Assembly (NCBI GenBank): GCA_937124585.1
Contig: CAKZKT010000148.1
Coordinates: 1-54,397, forward strand
Length of the DNA stretch: 54,397 bases
DNA from: an uncultured Anaerolineae bacterium
GTDB lineage: Bacteria; Chloroflexota; Anaerolineae; CG2-30-64-16
Direction of reading: 5' to 3'
The notes under the pieces were generated by a model. The model saw only the letters and a program-made list of their open reading frames with translations. It had not been told where the DNA came from and did no database searches. Position numbers and translations under genes: made by a program. Shown here one piece after another: positions 38,778 to 47,305 of this stretch; within the stretch, counting starts at the first letter, position 1, and each line of letters opens with the position of its first letter.

Positions 38778-39844
38778 CAGGTCGTCTCCAGACGTCGGCG
38801 CACGCGCAACGCCAGCCGGTAGAGCGCGTACTCGATCCGAGACAGGGGCAGGTCCCAGGCGCCTGTGTAGCGCACGATGCGGCCGCCGAAGCCCTGCTTG
38901 AAACGAAAGACGCCCCAAAGCCCGCCATCCCCCCAGCGTTCGGGATCTTCGCCGATGGTCGGGTCGGCGCCGACCTCGTCCGGGATGCCCCACAGGTCGT
39001 AGGTGGTGCAGCCGCGCGCCCTGGCCCAGCGCATGGCCGCCCATTGCAACGCGTGATTCGGCATCAGATTGCGGTCGGCATCGGCGGATGCGCCCCACAT
39101 GTACCACGCCATCTTTCCCAACGCGAACACGGCGATGGCAGCCAGCGGCCGCTCCTCATGCTCGGCCAGCAGCCAGGCCATCATGTCGGCCGGGCCGAAG
39201 AGCGCGGTGGCGGCCGTGTGATAGGCCAGGTTGTGCACGCCGAAGCGATCGCGCGCGGCGGTGGCTTCCATCAGCGCCTGGATCGTCGGCAGGTCGGTCG
39301 CGGTGCCCGGCCGCACGGTCACGCCCTTGCGCTCGGCCAGGCGGATGTTGTAGCGCCATTTTTGCTTCATGCGGGCCAGGAGCGCCTCTTCGTCGCCGGT
39401 TAAATCCACGTGGATGGTGCTGAGCGGCTGGACGCGCTGCGGGCTGCGACGGAAGCCGGCAGCCGTCAGCAGGGCCGTTACTTCCGGCGTGTCGGGCAGC
39501 TCCGGTTCGATCTTGAGGATGCCGATGCGTTGTTTCAGGCAGGTCTCGCGCAGTACGACGAAGAGCGCACTGACGTGGGCTGGGTTGGCCCAGTCCACCA
39601 CCGGGCCGCGCGGCACATAGGCCAGCGTGCCGCCCCAGGGCAACCGGCGCAGGAGCAGGCTGCTGCCACCGAGCAACGGCTCTTTGAGGGCCGGGCCGGC
39701 ACGGAAGGGCACGAGCAGGCTCCGCCAGCCGAACGCCGATTTGAGCCTGGCCCAGCGCGCGGTCTGAAGGATGTGGCCATAGGGGTGCCCGGCGACAAAC
39801 GCATCCCAGGTTTGTTCGGTGGATGCAAAGTCGGTGTTGATCAT
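38777..39844 (-). CDS. FemAB-family aminoacyltransferase (first of a tandem pair)
   Basis: A 355-residue paralogue of the following gene, with the same order of motifs (LAYVPRGPVVDW, MKQKWRYNIRLAERKGV, MAWYMWGASADADRNLMPNHALQWAAMRWARARGCTTYDLWGIPD). Two different Fem proteins usually add successive residues of a peptidoglycan cross-bridge. The ATG at 39844 lies only 9 bases from a perfect TATAAT, implying a very short or absent leader. An upstream in-frame extension to 40294 covers the promoter and is rejected. Confidence 0.9.
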   Translation of the reverse strand: MINTDFASTEQTWDAFVAGHPYGHILQTARWARLKSAFGWRSLLVPFRAGPALKEPLLGGSSLLLRRLPWGGTLAYVPRGPVVDWANPAHVSALFVVLRETCLKQRIGILKIEPELPDTPEVTALLTAAGFRRSPQRVQPLSTIHVDLTGDEEALLARMKQKWRYNIRLAERKGVTVRPGTATDLPTIQALMEATAARDRFGVHNLAYHTAATALFGPADMMAWLLAEHEERPLAAIAVFALGKMAWYMWGASADADRNLMPNHALQWAAMRWARARGCTTYDLWGIPDEVGADPTIGEDPERWGDGGLWGVFRFKQGFGGRIVRYTGAWDLPLSRIEYALYRLALRVRRRLETT

Positions 39845-39853
39845 GGCGAGCGG

Positions 39854-39883
39854 ATTATACTGCCAGGCAATCGTTTGAGGCAA
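39854..39883 (-). promoter_or_regulatory. promoter of the FemAB pair
   Basis: Minus strand: TTGCCT (39883-39878), 18-base spacer, TATAAT (39859-39854). Transcription should start near 39847, three bases before the ATG, so the transcript is nearly leaderless. Confidence 0.65.
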
Positions 39884-39913
39884 CTGACGGTCATTCATTC
39901 CGCGCGATCTTGT

Positions 39914-39942
39914 TTGACAGCCCTGTAGCGGCGTGCTATCAT
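39914..39942 (+). promoter_or_regulatory. promoter of the nuclease/DUF3553 gene
   Basis: TTGACA (39914-39919), 17-base spacer, TATCAT (39937-39942). The predicted start near 39949 gives a leader of about 75 bases that contains a perfect hairpin. Confidence 0.7.
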
Positions 39943-39960
39943 TTTGCTGTTTTGCGGTTT

Positions 39961-39991
39961 GCCCGATCATGGCCGCAGGCGATGATCGGGC
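39961..39991 (+). promoter_or_regulatory. 5' UTR hairpin
   Basis: Perfect 10-bp stem GCCCGATCAT (39961-39970) / ATGATCGGGC (39982-39991) with an 11-base loop, about 34 bases before the start codon and about 12 bases after the predicted transcription start. No T-run follows, so it is not an obvious terminator. Confidence 0.6.
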
Positions 39992-40024
39992 ATACCCATT
40001 CTCGACACCCATACGGTTCAGGAT

Positions 40025-40750
40025 ATGATGCAAGCAAACCTGGTGAACGGATGGCGCGAGGTGCTGGCGCGCATCTTCGATGGCTTCATCGTCGAATACG
40101 GCTTGACGCCCGACTGGCTGGTCAATCCGGAGACCAACCGTCGGCTGAAACTGGACTGTTTCTTCCCCGAAATTGCGCTGGCCGTGCGTTTCGTGGGCCT
40201 GGAAGGAACGACCCGCAAACAACGCAAGAGCGACGAGGAGGTGTTGGCCGAAGAAGCGCGCGAACAGGCCCGGGCCGCCGTGTGTCGGGAGCACGGCGTG
40301 ACGCTGATCAGCATTGACCCCGACGGCGAGCCGCGGCCTGCGCTGCGCAGCATCGAGATGGGGCTAGCGCGTGCCTCGTCGCAACTGGCGCAGAATAAAA
40401 CGATTCCCCATGCCGAAAAGCAGCGGCTGATGCCCATGCTGGCTCATGCCCGACGCCGGGCCGGCGAGTTTGTCGGCAAGCTGACTGTGCCCGAGAAGCT
40501 GAACATTTATGCTGAGATGTGGTGGGATCGCCAGGCGAATCTCGCTGCGCAGGCGCCGGTCAAAGTCGCGGCGACCGCGCTCCCGCGTTTCGAAGTGGGC
40601 ATGGAGGTTGTTCATGAGCGCTTTGGTCCCGGGGTGGTGACCGACGTCGCACCCGAGGACGGCGACACCAAGATCACTGTCAGCTTCGTGGAAGCCGGTG
40701 TGCGCAACTTCTATGCCAGCCTGGTCGTCAACAAGCTGACGTCTCGCTGA
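40025..40750 (+). CDS. nuclease-like protein fused to a DUF3553/UvrD-type Tudor domain
   Basis: A 241-residue protein. The N-terminal half (to about residue 110) has KLDCFFPEIALAVRFVGLEG followed by CREHGVTLISIDPDGEP, compatible with a PD-(D/E)XK restriction-like fold, though the catalytic triad is not certain. The C-terminal domain (about 190-240) reads FEVGMEVVHERFGPGVVTDV...ITVSFVEAGVRNFYASLVVN, like the small Tudor domain at the end of UvrD/PcrA helicases that binds RNA polymerase. A transcription-coupled nucleic-acid role is inference. ATG 40025 and 40028 are both possible; 40028 has a better-spaced AGGA. Confidence 0.65.
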   Translation: MMQANLVNGWREVLARIFDGFIVEYGLTPDWLVNPETNRRLKLDCFFPEIALAVRFVGLEGTTRKQRKSDEEVLAEEAREQARAAVCREHGVTLISIDPDGEPRPALRSIEMGLARASSQLAQNKTIPHAEKQRLMPMLAHARRRAGEFVGKLTVPEKLNIYAEMWWDRQANLAAQAPVKVAATALPRFEVGMEVVHERFGPGVVTDVAPEDGDTKITVSFVEAGVRNFYASLVVNKLTSR

Positions 40751-40824
40751 GAGGGCCGGGCTGTGTTTTTTGCACAGGAGCCGGCGCCAACCAAAATCGC
40801 GCCGGAATACGATACGGGGAACCC

Positions 40825-42252
40825 ATGATGACGACCGTAAGCGGTGCCGCGCAGCCGGCCGCCCGGGAAAAACATGGCGCTGCGCTGAGTTCTGTGGCAG
40901 CGGCCGTGTTCCTGACCGGCATGAAGCTCGTGGTGGGCCTGCTCACCGGCAGCCTGGGCATCCTGGCCGAGGCCGCGCATTCGGGCCTCGATCTGATCGC
41001 CGCGCTGATCACTTTCTACGCGGTGCGCGTATCGGGTCGGCCCGCCGATCGCGGCCATCCCTACGGACACGGCAAAGTCGAAAATCTCTCTGCGCTCTTC
41101 GAGACCCTGCTCCTGCTGGTCACCTGTGTCTGGATCATCTACGAAGCCGTCCAACGCCTGCTCTTCAAGATGGTAGAGGTGGATCCCAGCCTGTGGGCTT
41201 TTTTGGTGATGGGTGTCTCCATCATCGTGGACATCAGTCGTTCGCGGTTGCTCTATCGGGTGGCGAAGAAATACGACAGCCAGGCGCTGGAGGCGGACGC
41301 GCTCCATTTCTCCACCGATATCTGGTCTTCGTCGGTCGTCATCATTGGCCTGGCGCTGGTGGCTCTCGGCGAGAGGCTCCATATGCCCTGGCTGGCCGCG
41401 GCCGACGCCGTCGCCGCGATGGCTGTGGCGGGCATCGTCATTTGGGTCAGCACGCAGCTGGGCCGTCGCACCGTGACTGCCCTGCTCGACGGCGTGCCGC
41501 CCACGCTGGTGGATGATGTGACGCGTGCGGTGCGAAACGTGGCCGGCGTGATGGCGACCGGCCGGGTGCGTGTGCGACGCAGCGGCCCCGAAGCCTTCGC
41601 CGACGTCACTGTGGCCGTGGATCGCGGGACATCTTTCGAGCGCACCCACGACATCGCCAGCCGGGTCGAGGCGGCCGTTCACACCCTCCTGCCGGGCGCC
41701 GACGTCATGGTGCACGTCGAGCCGGTGCAGGCCGATCATGAGGGCTTGTTGACGACTGTGCGCCTGCTGGCTGCTCGTCACGGCCTGGCTGCGCACGGCA
41801 TTCGCATCTATGACATGGGCCCGAGCGGCTACGTGCTCGAATTGCACCTGGAGGTGGATGAGAACCTGACCGTGGCCCAGGCACATGGGCAGGCGACGGC
41901 CCTGGAAGAGGCGCTGAGCAAAGCGCTCCAGGCCGTGGACAAGATCGTGACCCATCTCGAACCGACCGGAGAGGGCAGCTCGCGACGGCAGGCGACCGCG
42001 GCCGACGAGGCTGAAATACGGCGCCTGCTCAAGAGCCTGAAGACGATTGACGGCGTGGATTGCCAGCCGCACGACATCGCCGTGCGCCGGGACGGCGGCG
42101 AGCTTTCGGTCACGTTTCACTGCACGGTGGATGCCAACGCGTCGATCGGCGACGCACACACGTTGACGGAGCGCGTCGAAGGCTTGCTGCGCAGCCGGGT
42201 GCCCAATCTCGGCCGCGTGGTGATCCACGTCGAGCCGAGGACGATGGGCTGA
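40825..42252 (+). CDS. cation diffusion facilitator with duplicated C-terminal domain
   Basis: A 475-residue CDF transporter. Six membrane helices carry the metal-binding motifs His52-x3-Asp56 (AHSGLDLI) and His161-x3-Asp165 (LHFSTDIW); the H-x3-D pairing is typical of Zn2+/Co2+/Ni2+-group members, with no clear discriminator. The cytosolic part is unusually long: two ZT_dimer-like domains (about residues 215-295 and 300-370) plus a third related segment (400-470), each ending in V(M/I)VHVEP-type strands. The stop lies 5 bases before hypA, so it is probably cotranscribed with the hydrogenase-maturation genes. Confidence 0.88.
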   Translation: MMTTVSGAAQPAAREKHGAALSSVAAAVFLTGMKLVVGLLTGSLGILAEAAHSGLDLIAALITFYAVRVSGRPADRGHPYGHGKVENLSALFETLLLLVTCVWIIYEAVQRLLFKMVEVDPSLWAFLVMGVSIIVDISRSRLLYRVAKKYDSQALEADALHFSTDIWSSSVVIIGLALVALGERLHMPWLAAADAVAAMAVAGIVIWVSTQLGRRTVTALLDGVPPTLVDDVTRAVRNVAGVMATGRVRVRRSGPEAFADVTVAVDRGTSFERTHDIASRVEAAVHTLLPGADVMVHVEPVQADHEGLLTTVRLLAARHGLAAHGIRIYDMGPSGYVLELHLEVDENLTVAQAHGQATALEEALSKALQAVDKIVTHLEPTGEGSSRRQATAADEAEIRRLLKSLKTIDGVDCQPHDIAVRRDGGELSVTFHCTVDANASIGDAHTLTERVEGLLRSRVPNLGRVVIHVEPRTMG

Positions 42253-42257
42253 GGGCC

Positions 42258-42611
42258 ATGCACGAGCTTGCGGTCACCGAAGGCATCTTGAAGGTTGTGC
42301 TGGACGCGGCCAGGCAGGCCAACGTGCCGCGCATCTGCGCCATTGATCTGGTCATCGGCGAGCTGAGCGGCATGGTGGATGATTCGATCCAGTTCTATTT
42401 CGACATCTTGAGCCGTGATACAGCGGCCGCCGGCGCGACGCTGCGCTTTCGCCGCGAGCCCGCCAACGTCACTTGCGGCGATTGCGGCCAACAGTTCGCC
42501 GGCCGGCCCCCGCTGGCACCCTTCTGTCCGCACTGCGGCAGCCTCTGGCTGCACGTCGTAGGCGGCCGCGAGCTGCGCGTGGAAAGCATCGAAGTCGAAG
42601 AAACGATATGA
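42258..42611 (+). CDS. hypA: hydrogenase nickel-insertion protein HypA
   Basis: A 117-residue nickel metallochaperone. The N-terminus MHE supplies the Ni ligand His2; the zinc ribbon is Cys73-x2-Cys76 and Cys90-x2-Cys93. HypA delivers Ni2+ with HypB to the NiFe active site. ATG 42258 fits the strictly conserved N-terminus. Its TGA overlaps the ATG of hypB (ATGA). Confidence 0.95.
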   Translation: MHELAVTEGILKVVLDAARQANVPRICAIDLVIGELSGMVDDSIQFYFDILSRDTAAAGATLRFRREPANVTCGDCGQQFAGRPPLAPFCPHCGSLWLHVVGGRELRVESIEVEETI

Positions 42612-43297
42612 AAATACCAGTGATCCGCAACATCCTCAGCGCCAATGATCAGGTGGCGCAGGAAAACCGCAACCTGTTTCGGGCCGAGCGCATCTGTGTG
42701 CTCAACCTGATGTCTTCGCCGGGCGCCGGCAAGACCAGTCTGATCCTGGCTACCGCGGCGCGCCTGCCGGCCGACCTGCGGCCGGCCGTCATCGAGGGCG
42801 ATCTCGCCTCTCGCATTGACGCAGAAAAGGTCGCCGAACACGGCATCCCGGTCGTGCAGATCAATACCGGCGGCAACTGTCATCTCGACGCGCCGATGGT
42901 GCGTTCGGCCCTGGCCGAACTGCCGCTGGCCGACATTGACCTGCTCTTCATCGAGAACGTCGGCAATCTGGTCTGCCCGGCCGAGTTCGACCTGGGCGCC
43001 GATCTGGCCATCGTCGTTGCCAGCACGCCGGAAGGCCACGACAAGCCGTACAAATACCCCGGCATGTTCGCCGTCGCGGATGCGGTCGTGCTCAACAAGG
43101 CTGACGTGATGTCGGTGTTCGAGTTCGATCTGGACTTCTTCCGTCGCGGGGTGCAGATGGTCAATGCCCGGGCGCCACTTTTTGTCGTTTCGTGCAAAAC
43201 GGGCGCCGGGCTGGAGGCCTGGACGGAGTGGTTGGTGACGCATTCGAACCTGTCGAACGCCGGCAAGGTGGCTGTCCGCATGGCGGATGCGGGTTAA
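42608..43297 (+). CDS. hypB: hydrogenase nickel-insertion GTPase HypB
   Basis: A 229-residue SIMIBI-class GTPase. Walker A is SPGAGKTS (residues 37-44). The G-domain metal site has Cys92-His93 in TGGNCHLDAPMV and Cys124 in GNLVCPAEFDLG. VLNKADV is the guanine-specificity motif. It lacks both the N-terminal CxxCGC motif and a His-rich stretch, so it cannot store nickel and relies on GTP-driven transfer. Confidence 0.96.
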   Translation: MKIPVIRNILSANDQVAQENRNLFRAERICVLNLMSSPGAGKTSLILATAARLPADLRPAVIEGDLASRIDAEKVAEHGIPVVQINTGGNCHLDAPMVRSALAELPLADIDLLFIENVGNLVCPAEFDLGADLAIVVASTPEGHDKPYKYPGMFAVADAVVLNKADVMSVFEFDLDFFRRGVQMVNARAPLFVVSCKTGAGLEAWTEWLVTHSNLSNAGKVAVRMADAG

Positions 43298-43309
43298 ATT
43301 CCTGGTGAG

Positions 43310-45736
43310 ATGGACATACTACGTGCAGCAGACGATCGGCAACGTCTGCGCGTCGAGATCCACGGCGCGGTCCAGGGCGTTGGCTTCCGGCCGTTCGTCT
43401 ATCGGCTGGCGACGGAGCTGGGGCTGACGGGCTGGGTCATCAACGATACTCAGGGCGTCTTCATCGAGGTGGAGGGGCTGCGGCCGGCCGTGGAACGCTT
43501 CCTGGCCCGGCTGCCGGCCGAAATACCTCCGCGCGCCATCGTCCAGACCATCGAGACGGCCTGGCTGGCGCCGGTCGGCTTCACGCGCTTTGAGATCCGT
43601 CACTCCGACAATGCCGGCGAAAAAACGGCGCTGGTGCTGCCCGACATTGCCGCCTGTCCGGACTGTTTGGCCGAGGTATTCGATCCCGCCGACCGTCGCT
43701 ATCGCTACCCGTTCACCAACTGCACCAACTGTGGCCCGCGCTTCACCATCATCGAGGCGCTGCCCTACGACCGGCCCAACACCACCATGCGTCGTTTCGC
43801 GCTGTGCCCCGTCTGCCGGGCCGAATATGAGAATCCGCTCGACCGACGCTTTCACGCGCAGCCGAACGCCTGCCCCGCCTGTGGGCCGCGACTGGCGTTC
43901 TACGAGCGCGGCAGCCAGACCGAGGGCCAGGCAGAGCCGATGTGCATGACCGCGGTCGGCGACGAGGCGCTGCAGCGCGCTGCTGCGGCATTGCGCGCCG
44001 GGCAGATCGTGGCAGTGAAGGGGCTGGGCGGCTTTCACCTGATGGTGGATGCCCGGAACGAGGCCGCCATCCGGCGCCTGCGCGATAGCAAGCCGCGTCG
44101 CGCCAAGCCCTTCGCGCTGATGGCTCGCGATCTGGCGCAGGTCCGGCAGTTCTGCGAAGTTCCACCCGAAGCCGAAGCCCTGTTGATCTCTCCGGAAGCG
44201 CCCATCGTCCTGTTGCGCAAACTGACAGAGCGAGCGGCAGATGCGCCCGCAGACCCATCGCGTCGGCAGGCGGTCACTTGTTCCTGCGATCACCCGGTCA
44301 CCCCTGCTTCATCAGTTGCGCCCGCCAACCCGTATTTCGGCGTGATGCTGCCGTATACACCGCTGCATCACCTGTTGCTGCGCGAGGCAGGCTTTCCGGT
44401 CGTCGCCACCAGCGGCAATCTCTCCGATGAGCCGATATGCACGGACGAGGCCGAGGCCATGCAACGGCTCGCCGGCATCGCCGATGTCTTCCTGGTGCAC
44501 GATCGGCCCATCGCCCGCCATGCCGACGACAGCGTGGCGTGGATCGTGGCCGGTGCGCCGCGGCTGCTGCGCCGTGCGCGCGGCTACGCGCCGCTGCCGA
44601 TCACCTTGAAAGAAGCGATCCCGACCATTCTGGCAGTCGGCGCGCACCTGAAGAATACGGTCGCGCTGAGCGTGGGCCGCCAGGTGTTCATCAGCCAGCA
44701 CATCGGCGATCTGGAGACGCCGGAGGCACTGGCTGCGTTCGAGCGCGTCATCGTCGATTTCCTGCGCCTGTACGAGGCGCGGCCGGTCGCCATCGCGCAT
44801 GACCTGCATCCGGAATATCTTTCCACCAAATGGGCAAACGAGCGGGGGATATCCCCCGATCCCTGTCCCCTGATCCCTGTCCAGCACCATCATGCCCATC
44901 TGGCGGCGTGTCTGGCAGAGAATCAGGTGGATGGCCCGGCGTTGGGCGTGACGTGGGATGGCACCGGCTATGGGACGGATGGGACAATCTGGGGCGGCGA
45001 GTTTCTGCTTGGCGACGCGGCCGGATACGCACGCGTGGCGCATCTGCGGCCGTTCCGCCTGCCTGGCGGCGAGGCGGCAGTGCGCGAGCCGCGACGTGTT
45101 GCCCTGGCGTTGCTGTGGGAGCTCTACGGCGAGGCGGCGTTGGTCATGGACGATTTGGCGCCGATCCGCTCCTTTCGGCCGGCCGAGCGCAGGGTGCTGG
45201 CGCCGATGTTGGCCCGGGGCGTGAACGCGCCGGTCACCACCAGCGCCGGCCGTCTGTTCGACGGCATCGCCGCGCTGATCGGCCTGCACCAGGAGGTCAG
45301 CTTCGAGGGACAGGCCGCGATGGCGTTGGAATTTGTCGCCGACGGTTGCGAGATGGCCGCGTACGAAACAGAGATCAAGGGCCAGGCGGCAGGAGGCAGG
45401 GAGCAGTCGTTGGTGCTCGATTGGGCACCGCTGGTCGTTGCCGTGCTGGCCGACTTGCGCCGCGGCATCCCTCAGGGTATCATTGCCGCGCGTTTTCACA
45501 ACGCGTTGATCGAGGCCATGGTCGCCGTCGCCCAGGCCGTGGGCCAGCCGGCCGTGGCGCTGACCGGCGGCTGTTTTCAGAACCGTCTGCTCACCGAGCG
45601 CGGCGCCGAGCGGCTGGCGCGCGCCGGCTTCCGGGTATTGCTCCATCGCCAGGTGCCGCCGAACGATGGTGGCATCAGCCTGGGGCAGGTGGTCATTGCG
45701 GCGGCGCAGCGATCACGACTGTCGCCTGATGCGTGA
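43310..45736 (+). CDS. hypF: carbamoyltransferase HypF
   Basis: An 808-residue enzyme that makes the thiocarbamate precursor of the CN ligands from carbamoyl phosphate and ATP. Domains in order: acylphosphatase (about 13-95, VEIHGAVQGVGFRPFVYRLA), two zinc fingers (CPDC...CTNC; CPVC...CPAC, about 117-200), YrdC-like (about 215-405), Kae1-like (about 450-800, with VQHHHAHLAACLAE and ALTGGCFQNRLL). Longer than the usual 740-770 residues; the extra length falls in two stretches of repeat-like or unconserved sequence (see findings). Confidence 0.96.
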   Translation: MDILRAADDRQRLRVEIHGAVQGVGFRPFVYRLATELGLTGWVINDTQGVFIEVEGLRPAVERFLARLPAEIPPRAIVQTIETAWLAPVGFTRFEIRHSDNAGEKTALVLPDIAACPDCLAEVFDPADRRYRYPFTNCTNCGPRFTIIEALPYDRPNTTMRRFALCPVCRAEYENPLDRRFHAQPNACPACGPRLAFYERGSQTEGQAEPMCMTAVGDEALQRAAAALRAGQIVAVKGLGGFHLMVDARNEAAIRRLRDSKPRRAKPFALMARDLAQVRQFCEVPPEAEALLISPEAPIVLLRKLTERAADAPADPSRRQAVTCSCDHPVTPASSVAPANPYFGVMLPYTPLHHLLLREAGFPVVATSGNLSDEPICTDEAEAMQRLAGIADVFLVHDRPIARHADDSVAWIVAGAPRLLRRARGYAPLPITLKEAIPTILAVGAHLKNTVALSVGRQVFISQHIGDLETPEALAAFERVIVDFLRLYEARPVAIAHDLHPEYLSTKWANERGISPDPCPLIPVQHHHAHLAACLAENQVDGPALGVTWDGTGYGTDGTIWGGEFLLGDAAGYARVAHLRPFRLPGGEAAVREPRRVALALLWELYGEAALVMDDLAPIRSFRPAERRVLAPMLARGVNAPVTTSAGRLFDGIAALIGLHQEVSFEGQAAMALEFVADGCEMAAYETEIKGQAAGGREQSLVLDWAPLVVAVLADLRRGIPQGIIAARFHNALIEAMVAVAQAVGQPAVALTGGCFQNRLLTERGAERLARAGFRVLLHRQVPPNDGGISLGQVVIAAAQRSRLSPDA

Positions 45737-45771
45737 TCCGTGCGCCATGAGTGGATCATCCATCACGCATC
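45728..45771. repeat. inverted repeat at the hypF-hypC junction
   Basis: Perfect 10-bp arms GATGCGTGAT (45728-45737) and ATCACGCATC (45762-45771), separated by 24 bases. The first arm contains the hypF stop codon. It may attenuate or stabilise the mRNA between hypF and hypC. Confidence 0.65.
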
Positions 45772-45790
45772 ACATATCATGGAGGCAATC

Positions 45791-46042
45791 ATGTGCCTGG
45801 GAGTTCCCGGCAAAATCCTGAGCATTGAATCCAATGCCTTCGGCATGACGATGGGGAAAGTGAGTTTCGGCGGTGTGGCCAAAGAGGTCTGCCTGGCCTA
45901 TGTGCCCGAGGCCCAGGTGGGCGACTACGTGATCGTCCATGCCGGCTTTGCCCTGAACAAGCTGGATGAGGCAGAGGCAGCAGAAGTCTTTGCGTTGCTG
46001 AAGGAGATGGGCGAGCTGGAAGAAGCGATGGGGGAAGCGTGA
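45791..46042 (+). CDS. hypC: hydrogenase assembly chaperone HypC
   Basis: An 83-residue HypC/HupF protein. It begins MCLGVPGKI; Cys2 is the Fe ligand used with HypD to build and hand over the Fe(CN)2CO unit. Later VGDYVIVHAGFALNKLDEAEA is conserved. ATG 45791 is set by the invariant MC N-terminus and a GGAGG upstream. Confidence 0.95.
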   Translation: MCLGVPGKILSIESNAFGMTMGKVSFGGVAKEVCLAYVPEAQVGDYVIVHAGFALNKLDEAEAAEVFALLKEMGELEEAMGEA

Positions 46043-46077
46043 AGCGCGAAACATAAAAAGGACAATGAGATAAGACA

Positions 46078-47211
46078 ATGCGTTTTGTGGATGAGTATCG
46101 TCGCGAGGCTGATGCGCGTAAGTTTTTGACCGCCATCGAGCGGCTGGTCACGCGCGAGTGGACGATCATGGAGATCTGCGGCGGACAGACGCACACGCTG
46201 ATCAAGTCGGGCATTGACCGGATGTTGCCGCCACAGATCACGCTGGTGCATGGGCCCGGCTGCCCGGTCTGCGTCACTCCGCTGGAGCTGGTGGACCGCG
46301 CCATCGCCATCGCGCGGCGGCCCGAGGTGATCTTTACGTCGTTCGGCGATATGCTGCGCGTGCCCGGCTCCGCAGGTCAGGCCTTTGAGACCGCGTCGAC
46401 TTCAGGAGCCTGGCGCGGCGCGCAGGATCTGTTGAGCGTAAAGGCGCAGGGCGGCGATGTGCGCATGGTCTACTCGCCGCTGGATGCCGTCAAACTGGCG
46501 CAGAAGCATCCCGACCGTCAGGTCGTTTTCTTTGCGGTCGGCTTCGAGACCACCGCGCCCGGCAACGCCATGGCCGTCTGGCAGGCCCGGCAGATGGGGC
46601 TGACCAACTTTTCGATCCTCTGCTCGCATGTGCTGGTGCCGCCGGCCATGCATGCCATTCTGGGCGCGCCCGACAATCGGGTGCAGGCCTTTCTGGCCGC
46701 CGGCCATGTCTGTACGGTCATGGGCTACTGGCAGTACGAGCCGATCGCGGCACAATATCGCGTGCCGATCGTTGTCACCGGCTTTGAGCCGCTCGACCTG
46801 CTGCAGGGCCTCTACATGGCGATCAAGGCGCTGGAGGAAGGCCGTTACGGGGTTGAGAACCAGTACATCCGCGCGGTCACGCGCGCCGGAAACCGCGCCG
46901 CGCAGCAACTGGTGGCTGAAGTGTTCGAAGTGTGCGACCGGCCCTGGCGCGGCATCGGCGTCATCCCGGCCAGCGGCTACCGCCTGCGCGCCGAATATGC
47001 GGCGTTCGATGCTGAACGTCGCTTCGGCGTGGGCGATGTCACCGCGCAGGAATCGCCGCTCTGCATTGCCGGCCAGATCCTGCAGGGGCTGAAGAAGCCG
47101 CATGAGTGTCGCGCTTTCGGTCGCGAATGCACCCCGGAACATCCCCTCGGCGCGCCGATGGTGTCGTCCGAAGGTGCGTGCGCGGCCTATTTCAACTATG
47201 GCAGGACGTGA
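46078..47211 (+). CDS. hypD: hydrogenase formation protein HypD
   Basis: A 377-residue [4Fe-4S] scaffold protein for Fe(CN)2CO assembly. Motifs: [28 protein letters not shown], and the C-terminal Cys cluster ([28 protein letters not shown]). The stop lies inside a 17-base tandem duplication. Confidence 0.96.
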   Translation: MRFVDEYRREADARKFLTAIERLVTREWTIMEICGGQTHTLIKSGIDRMLPPQITLVHGPGCPVCVTPLELVDRAIAIARRPEVIFTSFGDMLRVPGSAGQAFETASTSGAWRGAQDLLSVKAQGGDVRMVYSPLDAVKLAQKHPDRQVVFFAVGFETTAPGNAMAVWQARQMGLTNFSILCSHVLVPPAMHAILGAPDNRVQAFLAAGHVCTVMGYWQYEPIAAQYRVPIVVTGFEPLDLLQGLYMAIKALEEGRYGVENQYIRAVTRAGNRAAQQLVAEVFEVCDRPWRGIGVIPASGYRLRAEYAAFDAERRFGVGDVTAQESPLCIAGQILQGLKKPHECRAFGRECTPEHPLGAPMVSSEGACAAYFNYGRT

Positions 47212-47230
47212 AATATGGCAGGACGTGAAA
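47197..47230 (+). repeat. 17-nt tandem duplication across the hypD stop
   Basis: TATGGCAGGACGTGAAA occurs twice in direct tandem (47197-47213 and 47214-47230). The first copy encodes the last hypD codons and stop; the second is intergenic. Confidence 0.95.
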
Positions 47231-47287
47231 GGTCAGGCGCCGGGCGTCAATTTGGGTTTCTGATCTTTGACGCCTGACGTTTCACGT
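47223..47287. repeat. 17-bp inverted repeat between hypD and hypE
   Basis: Arms 47223-47239 and 47271-47287 pair at 16 of 17 positions (ACGTGAAAGGTCAGGCG against CGCCTGACGTTTCACGT), around a 31-base loop. Similar TTTCACGT words occur at 49905 and elsewhere. Confidence 0.8.
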
Positions 47288-47305
47288 TTTACGAAGGGTT
47301 ATTCG

